The notes below the pieces were generated by a model. That model saw only the letters and a program-made list of their open reading frames with translations. It was not told the DNA's origin and ran no database searches. Of a stretch of 64,000 nt of DNA, positions 42,264-50,757 are shown one piece after another. Position numbers and translations under genes: made by a program. This DNA comes from Streptomyces hyaluromycini. Lineage in GTDB: Bacteria > Actinomycetota > Actinomycetes > Streptomycetales > Streptomycetaceae. Where the stretch lies: the NCBI RefSeq assembly GCF_002217755.1, contig NZ_BCFL01000019.1, positions 62,001-126,000 of the forward strand, in the 5' to 3' direction. Each line of letters starts with the position of its first letter. Position 1 is the first letter of the stretch.

Positions 42264-42776
42264 TCAGGACTGCGGGGTCCGGAACGCGAGATACCGGCCG
42301 AAGGCTTCGTGGCTGTCGGCGGTGAAGCGCCACTCCAGCAGGGCCGACCGCAGTTCCGGCTCGGTCAGCCGGCCATGCCAGGCGACCTCATCGGGATCGG
42401 CGGCCACGGTGTCCGGCATCACGGCTTCGTGCCCGCCGAGCCAGTGAGGGCTCAAACCGCTGCGGTTGAGGAACGTGAACAGCAAGCGCGGCAGTACACG
42501 AATGCCCAGCTCTTCGGCCAGCTCCTGCGCGGCGGCCTGTTCGCAGGACTCGCCGACATCCACGGCGCCACCGGCCACGACCTCATAGAGCCCGGGGAAG
42601 CGCGACAGCTGCTCCGACCGCCGATGGACGAGGATCCGCCCACGCGCATCACGACACACCGTCACGGCGACCCGGGGCAGCCAACCCTCCCGGATGGCCT
42701 GCCGGCGGCTGACCATCACCCCCAGCACACGATCTTGATCGTCGACACGCTCCACCAGTTCCTCCACGACGGACAC
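42264..42776 (-). CDS. Nudix hydrolase
   Basis: A 170-residue Nudix protein from GTG 42776. The Nudix box spans residues 70-92: GAVDVGE, then QELAEELGI, where the usual Arg of REUxEE is Gln84. Glu85, Glu88 and Glu89 are kept, so metal binding is likely. A leading segment (VDDQDRVLGVMVSRRQAIRE) is typical of IDI-like/NUDIX proteins acting on diphosphates. Substrate unknown. It lies at the right edge of the scarred accessory region. Confidence 0.82.
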   Translation of the reverse strand: MSVVEELVERVDDQDRVLGVMVSRRQAIREGWLPRVAVTVCRDARGRILVHRRSEQLSRFPGLYEVVAGGAVDVGESCEQAAAQELAEELGIRVLPRLLFTFLNRSGLSPHWLGGHEAVMPDTVAADPDEVAWHGRLTEPELRSALLEWRFTADSHEAFGRYLAFRTPQS

Positions 42777-42867
42777 CCTGGCAGAGCCCACCGACAGCGC
42801 CGCTTCCCGGCGCCTCACGGAACCGGACCAAGAGCACCTGCGCAAGGAGGCGGGACCCGGATGACGT

Positions 42868-42901
42868 CAGGTGTCGTGCAGATACGACACCTGTCGTGCT
42901 C
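42868..42901. promoter_or_regulatory. alternating TGTCGT/ACGACA operator-like element
   Basis: Perfect inverted repeat CAGGTGTCGT-GCAGAT-ACGACACCTG (42868-42893). The right arm overlaps a second pair, ACGACA-CC-TGTCGT, giving three alternating half sites. It lies 85-118 bases upstream of the XRE gene and 92 bases upstream of the Nudix start. Confidence 0.5.
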
Positions 42902-42935
42902 AGGCTCGGCTGTCCGGGTATGGTGCGGCACACTT

Positions 42936-42955
42936 TTGCAAGCGGGTGCTTGCAA
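42936..42955. promoter_or_regulatory. operator-like inverted repeat upstream of the XRE gene
   Basis: TTGCAAGC-GGGT-GCTTGCAA, perfect 8-bp arms, 31 bases before the ATG. Likely autoregulatory site of the XRE protein. Confidence 0.6.
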
Positions 42956-42985
42956 TTGTTAGCGGGGTTGGGGCACTGTGGAGGC

Positions 42986-43456
42986 ATGGCATCGCTGAAC
43001 GTCGGCAATCTCGGTGAGTATCTGCGTGAACAGCGGCGCAACGCGCAGCTGTCGCTCAGGCAGCTCGCCGATGCCGCCGGGGTGTCCAATCCGTACCTGA
43101 GCCAGATCGAGCGCGGGCTGCGCAAGCCGAGCGCGGAGGTGCTGCAGCAGGTCGCCAAGGCCCTGCGGATCTCCGCCGAGACGCTGTACGTCCGCGCCGG
43201 AATCCTCGACGCCGAGCGGGATCTGAACGAGGTGGAGACCCGTGCGGTCATCCTCGCCGACCCCACCCTCGACGAGCGGCAGAAGCAGGTGCTGCTGCAG
43301 ATCTACGAGTCGTTCAGGAAAGAGAACGGCTTCGGGTCGGGCGAGGAGCGCGCGAGCGACACGGACACCCCCGGCGCCAAGGGCGACGCCGGCGGCGACA
43401 CCGGCGACAGTGACGCCGACGACAGCGAGACCGATCCGCGGCGGACGGCCGGATGA
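42986..43456 (+). CDS. XRE-family regulator upstream of the HBHA-like gene
   Basis: A 156-residue protein with an N-terminal helix-turn-helix (LGEYLREQRRNAQLSLRQLA and VSNPYLSQIERGLRKPS, about residues 8-60), a segment TLYVRAGILDAERD, and a highly acidic low-complexity tail rich in Asp, Gly and Thr (last 40 residues). In Mycobacterium the same XRE gene precedes hbhA (Rv0474-Rv0475). The ATG at 42986 has GGAGG close upstream. Probably autoregulatory. Confidence 0.88.
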   Translation: MASLNVGNLGEYLREQRRNAQLSLRQLADAAGVSNPYLSQIERGLRKPSAEVLQQVAKALRISAETLYVRAGILDAERDLNEVETRAVILADPTLDERQKQVLLQIYESFRKENGFGSGEERASDTDTPGAKGDAGGDTGDSDADDSETDPRRTAG

Positions 43457-43533
43457 GCCGGCCAAGCGCGCCGGCCGCCGCGCCGCGGACCACAAAACCC
43501 TCAACCGAACTTTAATACGGGAGGACCATCACC

Positions 43534-44187
43534 ATGGCCATCACCGACGACCTGCGCAAGACCCTCAGCGACCCGACTCCGCTCTACTTCGCCGCCGGCA
43601 CCGCCGACCTGGCCCTCCAGCAGGCCAAGAAGGTCCCCGGCCTGGTCGAGCAGCTGCGCGCCGAGGCCCCGGCCCGCATCGAGGCGGTCCGCCACACCGA
43701 CCCGAAGGCCGTGCAGGAGAAGGCCGCCGCCCGCGCCAAGGAAGCCGGTGCCAAGGCCAAGGAGGCCGGTGCCAAGGCCAAGGAGGCGCAGGTCAACCTC
43801 CAGTCCAAGGTCAACGACTTCATCGTCTCCCTCGACGGCGACCTCAAGAAGCTCGGCGAGTCCGCCCAGGACTTCGCCCTGCGCGGGGTCGGCGTGGCCG
43901 CCGAGTACGCGGTCAAGGCCCGTGAGACCTACGAGAAGGTCGCCGAGCACGGCGAGCAGGCCGTGAAGACCTGGCGCGGCGAGGCCGCCGACGAGATCGA
44001 GGACCTGGCCATCGCCGTCGAGGGCAAGCCCGAGCCGGTCGTGGTCAAGGAAGAGGAGAAGAAGGCGGAGGAGCCGAAGGCCGCCGAGGCCAAGCCGGCC
44101 GCGGTGAAGAAGGCCCCGGCCGCCAAGAAGACCCCGGCCCCCCGCAAGGCCACCCCGGTCAGGAAGACCACCCCGCCGGCCAAGTGA
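43534..44187 (+). CDS. heparin-binding-hemagglutinin-like (HBHA) protein
   Basis: A 217-residue, mostly helical coiled-coil protein ending in a Lys/Ala/Pro-rich tail (KPAAVKKAPAAKKTPAPRK), the architecture of mycobacterial HbhA. The repeated KEAGAKAKEAGAKAKEA near residues 70-86 forms an amphipathic helix. In mycobacteria the tail binds sulfated glycans and the protein is also tied to lipid inclusions; in Streptomyces the role is unknown. Its neighbours, an XRE regulator and a DUF2516 protein, match the mycobacterial order. A strong terminator follows. Confidence 0.82.
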   Translation: MAITDDLRKTLSDPTPLYFAAGTADLALQQAKKVPGLVEQLRAEAPARIEAVRHTDPKAVQEKAAARAKEAGAKAKEAGAKAKEAQVNLQSKVNDFIVSLDGDLKKLGESAQDFALRGVGVAAEYAVKARETYEKVAEHGEQAVKTWRGEAADEIEDLAIAVEGKPEPVVVKEEEKKAEEPKAAEAKPAAVKKAPAAKKTPAPRKATPVRKTTPPAK

Positions 44188-44213
44188 CCGGCGTGCGCGT
44201 CAGGAGAACGTAC

Positions 44214-44242
44214 GGACCGGGCACCTTGAGGGTGCCCGGTCC
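44214..44242 (+). terminator. Rho-independent-type terminator after the HBHA-like gene
   Basis: GACCGGGCACC-TTGA-GGTGCCCGGTC-type stem of about 12 bp, followed by CGTTCT. Confidence 0.8.
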
Positions 44243-44296
44243 GTTCTACGGGTACGGTGGCCGCGTAGGGATCGGGAGAGAGCGGGCGGTGGCAGC

Positions 44297-44647
44297 ATGC
44301 TGATGTTGGGGTTCGCAGGGTTCCTGGGACTGTTGAAGATCGTCCTGATGGCCCTGGCCGCGTTCGGGCTGGTCGACGCCGTGTTCCGGCGTGAGGACGC
44401 CTTCCGCGCGGCCGACAAGCAGAACAAGATGTTCTGGCTGATCATCCTGGCCATCGCCCTGGTCGTCAGCTACCTCTTCTCGATCCTCTCCATCCTCCCG
44501 ATCGCGGGCCTGGTGGCGAGCATCGTCTACCTCGTCGACGTCCGGCCCGCGGTCAAACAGGCGTCGGGCGGTGGCGGCGGCTGGCGAGGCCGCCGCGGCG
44601 GAAGCAGCAGCGACGGCCCGTACGGCCCGTACAACGGCGGCCGCTGA
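44297..44647 (+). CDS. DUF2516 membrane protein
   Basis: A 116-residue membrane protein of the DUF2516 family, with three hydrophobic segments (GFAGFLGLLKIVLMALAAFG, MFWLIILAIALVVSYLFSIL, and GLVASIVYLVDVRPAV) and a glycine- and arginine-rich tail. It is the third member of the conserved XRE-HBHA-DUF2516 triad (Rv0474-Rv0476 in Mycobacterium). Function unknown. A dispersed repeat copy follows 14 bases after the stop. Confidence 0.85.
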   Translation: MLMLGFAGFLGLLKIVLMALAAFGLVDAVFRREDAFRAADKQNKMFWLIILAIALVVSYLFSILSILPIAGLVASIVYLVDVRPAVKQASGGGGGWRGRRGGSSSDGPYGPYNGGR

Positions 44648-44661
44648 GAAACGTCCTGGCG

Positions 44662-44720
44662 GCAGCGCCCCGTAAGGGGCGCGGGGAACTGCGCGACAAG
44701 CCACGAAGCACCCGCAGACG
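44662..44720 (+). repeat. dispersed intergenic repeat
   Basis: GCAGCGCCCCGTAAGGGGCG hairpin, then GGGGAACTGCGCGACAAGCC and a GCACCCGCAG tail, between the DUF2516 stop and the convergent phosphatase gene. Confidence 0.8.
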
Positions 44721-44755
44721 GCTGACGACCGGGACCGCCTACGGCGAGGAGCCGA

Positions 44756-46066
44756 TCAGACCCCCCGGTCCAGCAGCACCACGGCCACGTCATCCGTCAG
44801 CTCGCCCCCATTGAGCTGCCGCACCTCATTCACCGCCGCCCGCAACAACGCCTCCCCGGTCAGGCCGGAGGCCAGCTGCCGACGGACCATCTCGACCATC
44901 CCCTCCTGCCCCAGCCGCTCCCCGCCCAAGCCCACCCGGCCCTCGATCAGGCCGTCGGTGTAGAGCATCAGGCTCCACTCGGCGCCCAGCTCCACCTGCA
45001 TCCGCGGCCAGCGGGCACCCTTCAGCAGCCCCAGCGCCGGGCCGTTGTTCTCGTACGGCAGCAGTTCGGCGGGCCGCCCGGGCCGGGCCACCAGCGGCGC
45101 CGGATGACCGGCCAGGCACAGCCCGGCCCGGCGCCCGTCCGGCGCTATGTCGACGGTGCAGAGCGTCGCGAAGATCTCCTCGTCGGAGCGCTCGTGCTCC
45201 AGTACCTCCTGCAGCGTGCCCAGCAGCTCGTCGCCGCTCAGCCCCGCCAGGGTCAGCGCCCGCCAGGCGATCCGCAGCTCCACGCCGAGCGCGGCCTCGT
45301 CCGGGCCGTGCCCGCAGACGTCACCGATCATCGCGTGCACGGTCCCGTCGGGCGTGCGCACGGTGTCGTAGAAGTCACCGCCGAGCAGCGCACGGGAGCG
45401 GCCGGGGCGGTAGCGGGCGGCGAAGCGCAGCGCGGAACCCTCCAGCAGAGGTGTGGGCAGCAGGCCCCGCTCAAGACGGCGGTTCTCCTGCGCCCGCAGC
45501 CGCCCCTCCGCGAGCTTCCGCTCGGTCGTGAGGGAACGTTTGCGCTCGACGGCGTACCGGATGGCACGGCTCAGCAGCCGTCCGTCCAGTTCGTCCCGGA
45601 AGAGGTAGTCCTGCGCGCCGACGCGCACGGCCTCGGTGCCGCGCTCGGTGTCACCGGAGGCGGTGAGCGCGAGCACGGCGTGCCGGGGCGCGAGCTCCAG
45701 GACGTGCTTGAGCACGGCGAGCTCGCCCTCCGCGTCCTTGCCGCCCGGCGCCGGCAGCGCCAGGTCCAGCAGGATGCAGTGGACGTCGTCGGTCAGCAGC
45801 CGCTCGGCCTCGGTGAGGTTGCGCGCGGTGCGGACGCGGATCGAGGTGCCGGACGCGTCCCGCAATTCGGGCAGCACCGGCGAACCGGCCGGATCGTCCT
45901 CGATCAGCAGCAGGGTGAGAGTGGTGCCGCCGGCGTTCTGGGCGACGGCTTCCGTGCGGTTGGCCTCTTCCTTGAGGGGGCCGCCGTCCTGTGCGGGCGC
46001 GGCGGCCGGCGCCTGACCACTCTCCACGGCCGGGATCGCTCTCTGCCGCGGTACGGGTACGGGCAT
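44756..46066 (-). CDS. response-regulator-linked PP2C (SpoIIE-type) phosphatase
   Basis: A 436-residue protein from ATG 46066 (AAGGAA ribosome binding site). An N-terminal Ala/Pro-rich stretch is followed by a receiver domain at about residues 45-170, with acidic pocket IEDDP and phospho-acceptor Asp in ILLDLALPAPGG. A helical linker and a SpoIIE/PP2C phosphatase domain (GGDFYDTVR, IGDVCGHGPDEAAL, LAGHPAPLV, LMLYTDGLIEGR, LTDDVAVVLL) complete it. Such proteins dephosphorylate anti-sigma antagonists when the receiver is phosphorylated. No kinase or target gene is adjacent. Confidence 0.9.
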   Translation of the reverse strand: MPVPVPRQRAIPAVESGQAPAAAPAQDGGPLKEEANRTEAVAQNAGGTTLTLLLIEDDPAGSPVLPELRDASGTSIRVRTARNLTEAERLLTDDVHCILLDLALPAPGGKDAEGELAVLKHVLELAPRHAVLALTASGDTERGTEAVRVGAQDYLFRDELDGRLLSRAIRYAVERKRSLTTERKLAEGRLRAQENRRLERGLLPTPLLEGSALRFAARYRPGRSRALLGGDFYDTVRTPDGTVHAMIGDVCGHGPDEAALGVELRIAWRALTLAGLSGDELLGTLQEVLEHERSDEEIFATLCTVDIAPDGRRAGLCLAGHPAPLVARPGRPAELLPYENNGPALGLLKGARWPRMQVELGAEWSLMLYTDGLIEGRVGLGGERLGQEGMVEMVRRQLASGLTGEALLRAAVNEVRQLNGGELTDDVAVVLLDRGV

Positions 46067-46355
46067 CGTGTTGGGTTCCTTCCCTCCCCCCGAGGGCATG
46101 GCGGGGCGAGGGACCTCGACCCACCCGACGGGGACCATAGCGGTACTGGCCGCCACAACGGAATGGTGTGAGCCGCGTCGCTCTGTCTCAGGCCTCTGTC
46201 ATATGCCGCGTGCCATACCGCAGTTGGGTAAGAGGGGCGCCAGGAGGGGATGACGAAGGTCACGTGCCGCCTGAGTTTGAGCGGGCGTTGGCGTGCACTG
46301 GGTCACATGGCGCAACTCACGAAAGGGACATCACACTCAAACTCGACTGTGATGC

Positions 46356-47474
46356 TCAGGCGTCCGGCCGTACCACCCCGAGGATCGGCATCGAACCCGC
46401 GCCGCCGATCGACACCGTCCGCCCCGGGCGCGGGGCCTGGATGATCGCGCCGTCCCCGATGTACATCGCGACATGGCTGGCGTCGTCGTAGTAGATGATC
46501 AGGTCGCCGGGGCGCATGTCCTTGACGTCGATGTGCCTGAGCTGCTTCCACTGCTCCTCGGAGGTGCGCGGGATCGGCTGCCCGGCGCTCGCCCAGGCCT
46601 GCGAGGTCAGCCCGGAGCAGTCGTAGGAGTCCGGGCCCTCCGCGCCCCATACGTACGGCTTGCCGAGCTGGGCGGTGGCGAACGCGACCGCCTTCTTGCC
46701 CGCGGCCGACGCCTTCGTGTGGATCTCGTCGAGTATCCCGGTGTCCAGCCAGGCGGTCTGCGCCTTGTAGGCGGCCTCCCGCTCCAGCTCGGCGAGACGC
46801 TCCTTCTGCTTCTTCTCCAGCGTCGACTGGAGCTTCTCCGCGGCGGCGATCCGCTGCTTGATCTTCTTCTTCGCGGCGGCCTTCGCCTTGCGGCCGGCCT
46901 CCAGCCTGTTCCACTGGTCGGCCGCGTCCGCCGCGTACTGCTTCAAGTCCTGCTGGGTCTGGGTCAGTTCCCTGATCAGGCCCTTGGTGGCCCGCTCGCC
47001 CTGGAGCACCCGCCCGGCCCCGTCCAGGAACTCGGAGGGGCTGTCGCTCAGTATCAGCTGGGCGGTGTCCGGCAGCCCGCCGGTGCGGTACTGGGCGGCG
47101 GCCGCCCGGCCCGCCCGCTCCTTCAACTCGTCGAGCTTCTGCTGCCCCTCGACGATCTTCTTGGCCAGGCCGACGATCTCGGCGGACTGCTTCTGGGCCG
47201 CCTCCTCGGCGGCGTTGTACGCGTCGGTGGCGACGGCCGCGTCGTGGTAGAGGCCGTCCAGCTTCTCGCGTACGGCCTCAAGGTCCTTGTCCGGCGGAAG
47301 GGTCACGGAGGCGCCGGCCGAGGCCGAGGCGCTGGGGGAGGGGGAGGTGGTCGGGCTGGGTGCTGCGAACGCCGTGCCGGGTGCCGCCAGCACCGTCACC
47401 GCGCAGACCACGGTCACCGCCGTCGCCAGGATCCCGCGCCCACTCGGCCGGACGGTGTGCTTGTCCGGTCCCAT
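46356..47474 (-). CDS. secreted NlpC/P60 peptidoglycan endopeptidase
   Basis: A 372-residue exported protein. The signal peptide ends near ALA in AAPGTAFAAPS, followed by a Ser/Pro/Thr linker (SPTTSPSPSASASAG). A long coiled coil (about 60-250) has AAAKKKIKQRIAAAEKLQST, as in the RipA/CwlO-like family. The C-terminal NlpC/P60 domain has catalytic Cys in YDCSGLTSQAW and His in DASHVAMYIGDG. It cuts peptide stems in peptidoglycan. The start is ATG 47474. The 288-base gap to the next gene shows only regulatory sequence. Confidence 0.9.
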   Translation of the reverse strand: MGPDKHTVRPSGRGILATAVTVVCAVTVLAAPGTAFAAPSPTTSPSPSASASAGASVTLPPDKDLEAVREKLDGLYHDAAVATDAYNAAEEAAQKQSAEIVGLAKKIVEGQQKLDELKERAGRAAAAQYRTGGLPDTAQLILSDSPSEFLDGAGRVLQGERATKGLIRELTQTQQDLKQYAADAADQWNRLEAGRKAKAAAKKKIKQRIAAAEKLQSTLEKKQKERLAELEREAAYKAQTAWLDTGILDEIHTKASAAGKKAVAFATAQLGKPYVWGAEGPDSYDCSGLTSQAWASAGQPIPRTSEEQWKQLRHIDVKDMRPGDLIIYYDDASHVAMYIGDGAIIQAPRPGRTVSIGGAGSMPILGVVRPDA

Positions 47475-47674
47475 GACCCGACCCCCCAAAAAAACTGATT
47501 AACCGTCAGTAACTTACGGTACGTGGAGGATCGTGCCACGTAGTGCCGCAAAGTGACAGAGGTGCGACAGAGGTAACGGCAGGCGGGTTCCTCCCCGGTT
47601 TCCCCCCGAGCATGACGATCTTCCCGTCTTTGTGACGAACGACTCATCGAGATCGTTCCCGGCCCGCCGCCCCG

Positions 47675-48505
47675 TCAGTCCGAGGGCGCCAACGCCTCCC
47701 ATGCCACCGTCACTTCGCCCTGCCGCCAGCGCGCCGCCGGGTCCGTCACCGGCCAGTCGGCCGTCAGATCACGGATCGCCCGGATCCACCGCTGCCGGGC
47801 GCCGTACGACGCGTAGGGCGCGGCCGCCGCCCACGCGCGGTCGAAGTCCCGCAGGAACGCGTGCACCGGTTCGCCCGGCACATTGCGGTGGATCAGCGCC
47901 TTCGGCAGCCGTTCGGCGAGGTCCGAGGGCCGCTCCAGGGACCCGAGCCGGGTCGCGAAGGTCACCGTCCGCGGCCCCTCCGCCCCGAGCGCGACCCACA
48001 CGTGCCGCCGCCCGATCTCGTCACAGGTCCCCTCCACCAGCAGCCCGCCGGGCGCGAGCCGCCCGCACAGCCGCTGCCACACGTCGGCGACCTCGCTCTC
48101 GTCGTACTGCCGCAGCACGTTGGCCGCGCGGATGAGCAACGGCCGCGCGGAGAGGGGAATCTCGAACCCGCCGTGCCGGAAGGCGAGTCCCTCGCGCTCG
48201 TACGGCCTGGCGGCGGCGACCCGCGCGGGCTCGATCTCGACCCCGACGACACGCGCGCGTGGAGCGACGGTACGGAGCCGGCCGAGCAGTTCGACGGCGG
48301 TCCAGGGGGCGGCGCCGTAACCGAGGTCGACGGCGACGGGGTCGACGGCCCGACGCAACGCGCCACCGTGCACGGCGGCGATCCACCGGTCCATACGGCG
48401 CAGGCGATTGGGATTGGTGGTCCCGCGCGTCACCGTTCCCACGATGGGGGTCCCCCCGCTCGGGCGAAGCCGAGAGTGGGGGAGGGAGGCGGCGCGGGCA
48501 TTCAT
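47675..48505 (-). CDS. class I SAM-dependent methyltransferase
   Basis: A 276-residue methyltransferase-like protein: VDLGYGAAPWTAVELLGRL carries motif I, GVEIEPARVAAA the acidic loop, and NVLRQYDESEVADVW the motif IV region. Residues about 5-21 (ASLPHSRLRPSGGTPIV) are encoded by a known dispersed hairpin repeat, so either the repeat has inserted into the N-terminus or the real start lies further in, near VTRGTTNPNRLRRMDRW. Substrate unknown. Divergent from mshA. Confidence 0.75.
   Translation of the reverse strand: MNARAASLPHSRLRPSGGTPIVGTVTRGTTNPNRLRRMDRWIAAVHGGALRRAVDPVAVDLGYGAAPWTAVELLGRLRTVAPRARVVGVEIEPARVAAARPYEREGLAFRHGGFEIPLSARPLLIRAANVLRQYDESEVADVWQRLCGRLAPGGLLVEGTCDEIGRRHVWVALGAEGPRTVTFATRLGSLERPSDLAERLPKALIHRNVPGEPVHAFLRDFDRAWAAAAPYASYGARQRWIRAIRDLTADWPVTDPAARWRQGEVTVAWEALAPSD
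48448..48486 (-). repeat. dispersed hairpin repeat inside a coding sequence
   Basis: CCCCCACTCTCGGCTTCGCC on the minus strand, continuing CGAGCGGGGGGACCCCC. A repeat I recognise from many Streptomyces intergenic regions, here in frame at the methyltransferase N-terminus. Confidence 0.7.
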
Positions 48506-48534
48506 GCCTAAGAGGGTAAAGCGCCCTGAAGTGA

Positions 48535-48588
48535 GGCGCCCCGTAGGGGCGCGGGGAACTGCGCGCTCAACCCCCACCCACCCGCACC
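48535..48588 (+). repeat. dispersed intergenic repeat
   Basis: GCGCCCCGTAGGGGCGCGGG, AACTGCGCGCTCAACCCCC: a copy of the main family, between the divergent methyltransferase and mshA genes. Confidence 0.78.
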
Positions 48589-48766
48589 CGACCCCACAAC
48601 CGCACCACCCCTACGCACCCCACCCTCGAACGGTTGAGCGACAGCAGGCAATGTGTCGGCAAAATCGCCCTCCCCCGGAATGGGAATCCTCTCCTCCGCG
48701 TTGCAGTCCCCTGGAGGGCCCTCGACGTCCTCCCACCGGCATGCCCGCACAAAGGAGGACCGCCAC

Positions 48767-50104
48767 GTGAGCCAGTACGTCAGCAGGCTCGGGCGCCGCT
48801 CCCCGTCGGCTGCCACCCGGCTCCTCCGGAGCCGCAGGCCCCGCCGCGTCGCGATGCTCTCCGTGCACACCTCACCGCTCCACCAGCCCGGCACCGGCGA
48901 CGCCGGCGGCATGAACGTCTACATCGTGGAGCTCGCGCAGCGCCTCGCCGCGATCAACATCGAGGTCGAGATCTTCACCCGGGCCACCTCCGGCGGCCTC
49001 CCGCACACCGTGGAGCTCGCCCCCGGCGTCCTCGTCCGGCACATCGACGCCGGCCCCTACGAGGGCCTCGCCAAGGAGGACCTCCCCGCCCAGCTGTGCG
49101 CCTTCACGCACGGCGTGATGCAGGCCTGGGCCGGCCATCGCCCCGGCTACTACGACCTCGTCCACTCGCACTACTGGCTCTCCGGCCACGTCGGCTGGCT
49201 CGCCGCCCAGCGCTGGGGCGTCCCCCTGGTGCACGCCATGCACACCATGGCCAAGGTCAAGAACGCCAACCTGGCCGACGGCGACACCCCCGAACCCGCC
49301 GCCCGGGTCATCGGCGAGACCCAGATCGTGGCCGCCGCCGACCGCCTCATCGCGAACACCTCCGAAGAGGCCGACGAACTGGTACGCCACTACAGCGCCG
49401 ACCCCGCCAAGGTCGCCGTCGTCCACCCCGGCGTGAACCTCGACCGGTTCCGCCCCGCCGACGGCCGCGCCGCCGCCCGCGCCCGCCTCGGCCTCCCGCA
49501 GGACGCCCTGATCCCGCTGTTCGCGGGCCGCATCCAGCCCCTCAAGGCCCCCGACGTGCTGCTCCGGGCCGTGGCCGTCCTCCTCGACGAGCGCCCCGAA
49601 CTCCGGTCCCGGATCGTCGTACCGATCGTCGGCGGCCCCAGCGGCAGCGGTCTCGCCAAGCCGGAGGGCCTGCAGAAGCTGGCCGCGCGGCTCGGTGTCG
49701 CGGATGTCGTCCGGTTCCGCCCGCCGGTCGGCCAGGAGCAGCTCGCGGACTGGTTCCGGGCGGCCTCCGTCCTGGTCATGCCCTCCTACAGCGAGTCCTT
49801 CGGCCTGGTGGCGATAGAGGCCCAGGCGGCCGGCACCCCCGTCCTCGCCGCCTCGGTCGGCGGCCTCCCGGTGGCCGTACGGGACGGCGAGACCGGCTTC
49901 CTGGTGTGCGGTCACGATCCGGCGGACTACGCGCGCGTGCTGCGCCGTTTCGCCGACGACGCGTCTTTGGCGGACCGTTTCGGCAGCGCCGCCGCCCGGC
50001 ACGCCCAGTGCTTCGGCTGGGACACGGCGGCCGCCGCCACCGCCGACGTCTACCTGGCCGCGACCCAGTCGCACCGCCGTCGCGTACGCTCGGCCCATGG
50101 GTGA
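48767..50104 (+). CDS. mshA: D-inositol-3-phosphate glycosyltransferase MshA
   Basis: A 445-residue GT-B glycosyltransferase that joins UDP-GlcNAc and 1L-inositol 1-phosphate, the first step of mycothiol synthesis. Family markers are MLSVHTSPLHQPGTGDAGG near residue 28-46, the acceptor-binding HSHYWLSGHVGWLA, VNLDRFRP, and the UDP-binding PSYSESFGLVAIEAQAAGTP with E-x7-E. The GTG start has AAAGGAGG at good spacing; an in-frame earlier start exists but lacks support. The stop overlaps the ybjN-domain gene by eight bases. Confidence 0.95.
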   Translation: MSQYVSRLGRRSPSAATRLLRSRRPRRVAMLSVHTSPLHQPGTGDAGGMNVYIVELAQRLAAINIEVEIFTRATSGGLPHTVELAPGVLVRHIDAGPYEGLAKEDLPAQLCAFTHGVMQAWAGHRPGYYDLVHSHYWLSGHVGWLAAQRWGVPLVHAMHTMAKVKNANLADGDTPEPAARVIGETQIVAAADRLIANTSEEADELVRHYSADPAKVAVVHPGVNLDRFRPADGRAAARARLGLPQDALIPLFAGRIQPLKAPDVLLRAVAVLLDERPELRSRIVVPIVGGPSGSGLAKPEGLQKLAARLGVADVVRFRPPVGQEQLADWFRAASVLVMPSYSESFGLVAIEAQAAGTPVLAASVGGLPVAVRDGETGFLVCGHDPADYARVLRRFADDASLADRFGSAAARHAQCFGWDTAAAATADVYLAATQSHRRRVRSAHG

Positions 50105-50606
50105 TGCTTCACAGGAACGGCAGGCCGCGCAGGTCATCGAGGGTGTCCTGAAGGACGCCGAACTGGAGTGGGAGAGCCCCGAGTCCGGCACCTACGTCGT
50201 ACAGCTCCCCGGCACCCGCAAGCTGAAGACGACCGTCTCCCTCCTCATCGGCCGCCACTCCCTCTCCCTGAACGCCTTCGTCATCCGGCACCCGGACGAG
50301 AACGAACCGGCCGTCCACCGCTGGCTCCTGGAGCGCAACCTCAAGCTGTACGGCGTGAGTTACGCCGTCGACCGCCTCGGCGACATCTACCTCACCGGGC
50401 GGCTCTCGCTCGCCTCCGTCACCGCGGACGAGGTCGACCGCCTCCTGGGCCAGGTCCTGGAGGCCGCGGACGGCGCCTTCAACACCCTCCTGGAGCTCGG
50501 CTTCGCCGCCGCGATCCGCAAGGAGTACGCGTGGCGGGTGTCCCGGGGCGAGTCGACGCGGAATCTGGACGCGTTCACCCATCTGATCGAACGCCCCACT
50601 GACTGA
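50097..50606 (+). CDS. YbjN-domain protein
   Basis: A 169-residue protein with the YbjN/DUF2596 pattern (VKLIGRHS-like core, LNAFVIRHPDENEPAVHRWL, LERNLKLYGVSYAVDRLGDI, VTADEVDRLLGQVLEAADG). YbjN proteins are small alpha/beta proteins of the chaperone-like type-III secretion chaperone fold; in actinobacteria this gene often follows mshA. The exact role is unknown. ATG at 50097 lies inside the end of mshA. Confidence 0.85.
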   Translation: MGDASQERQAAQVIEGVLKDAELEWESPESGTYVVQLPGTRKLKTTVSLLIGRHSLSLNAFVIRHPDENEPAVHRWLLERNLKLYGVSYAVDRLGDIYLTGRLSLASVTADEVDRLLGQVLEAADGAFNTLLELGFAAAIRKEYAWRVSRGESTRNLDAFTHLIERPTD

Positions 50607-50757
50607 GTACAGGTCCGTACCTGACCTGAATAACCCCTGCACGACTCTTTCGGGGCGCGGGGGCGCCATGGCATGCTCGCGGCCGACGTGGATATGAACG
50701 TCGTTCACAACCATGAAAGCCGCAACCGTGAAAGCCGCCATGGGAAGGACGTACGGA

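Noticed and set aside
47475..47674. Possible c-di-AMP (ydaO) riboswitch upstream of the NlpC/P60 gene
   Set aside because: Such riboswitches control some Streptomyces NlpC/P60 and Rpf genes, and a GGGGAGGAACCCGC segment is present, but I could not fit the conserved pseudoknot core. A covariance-model scan would decide.
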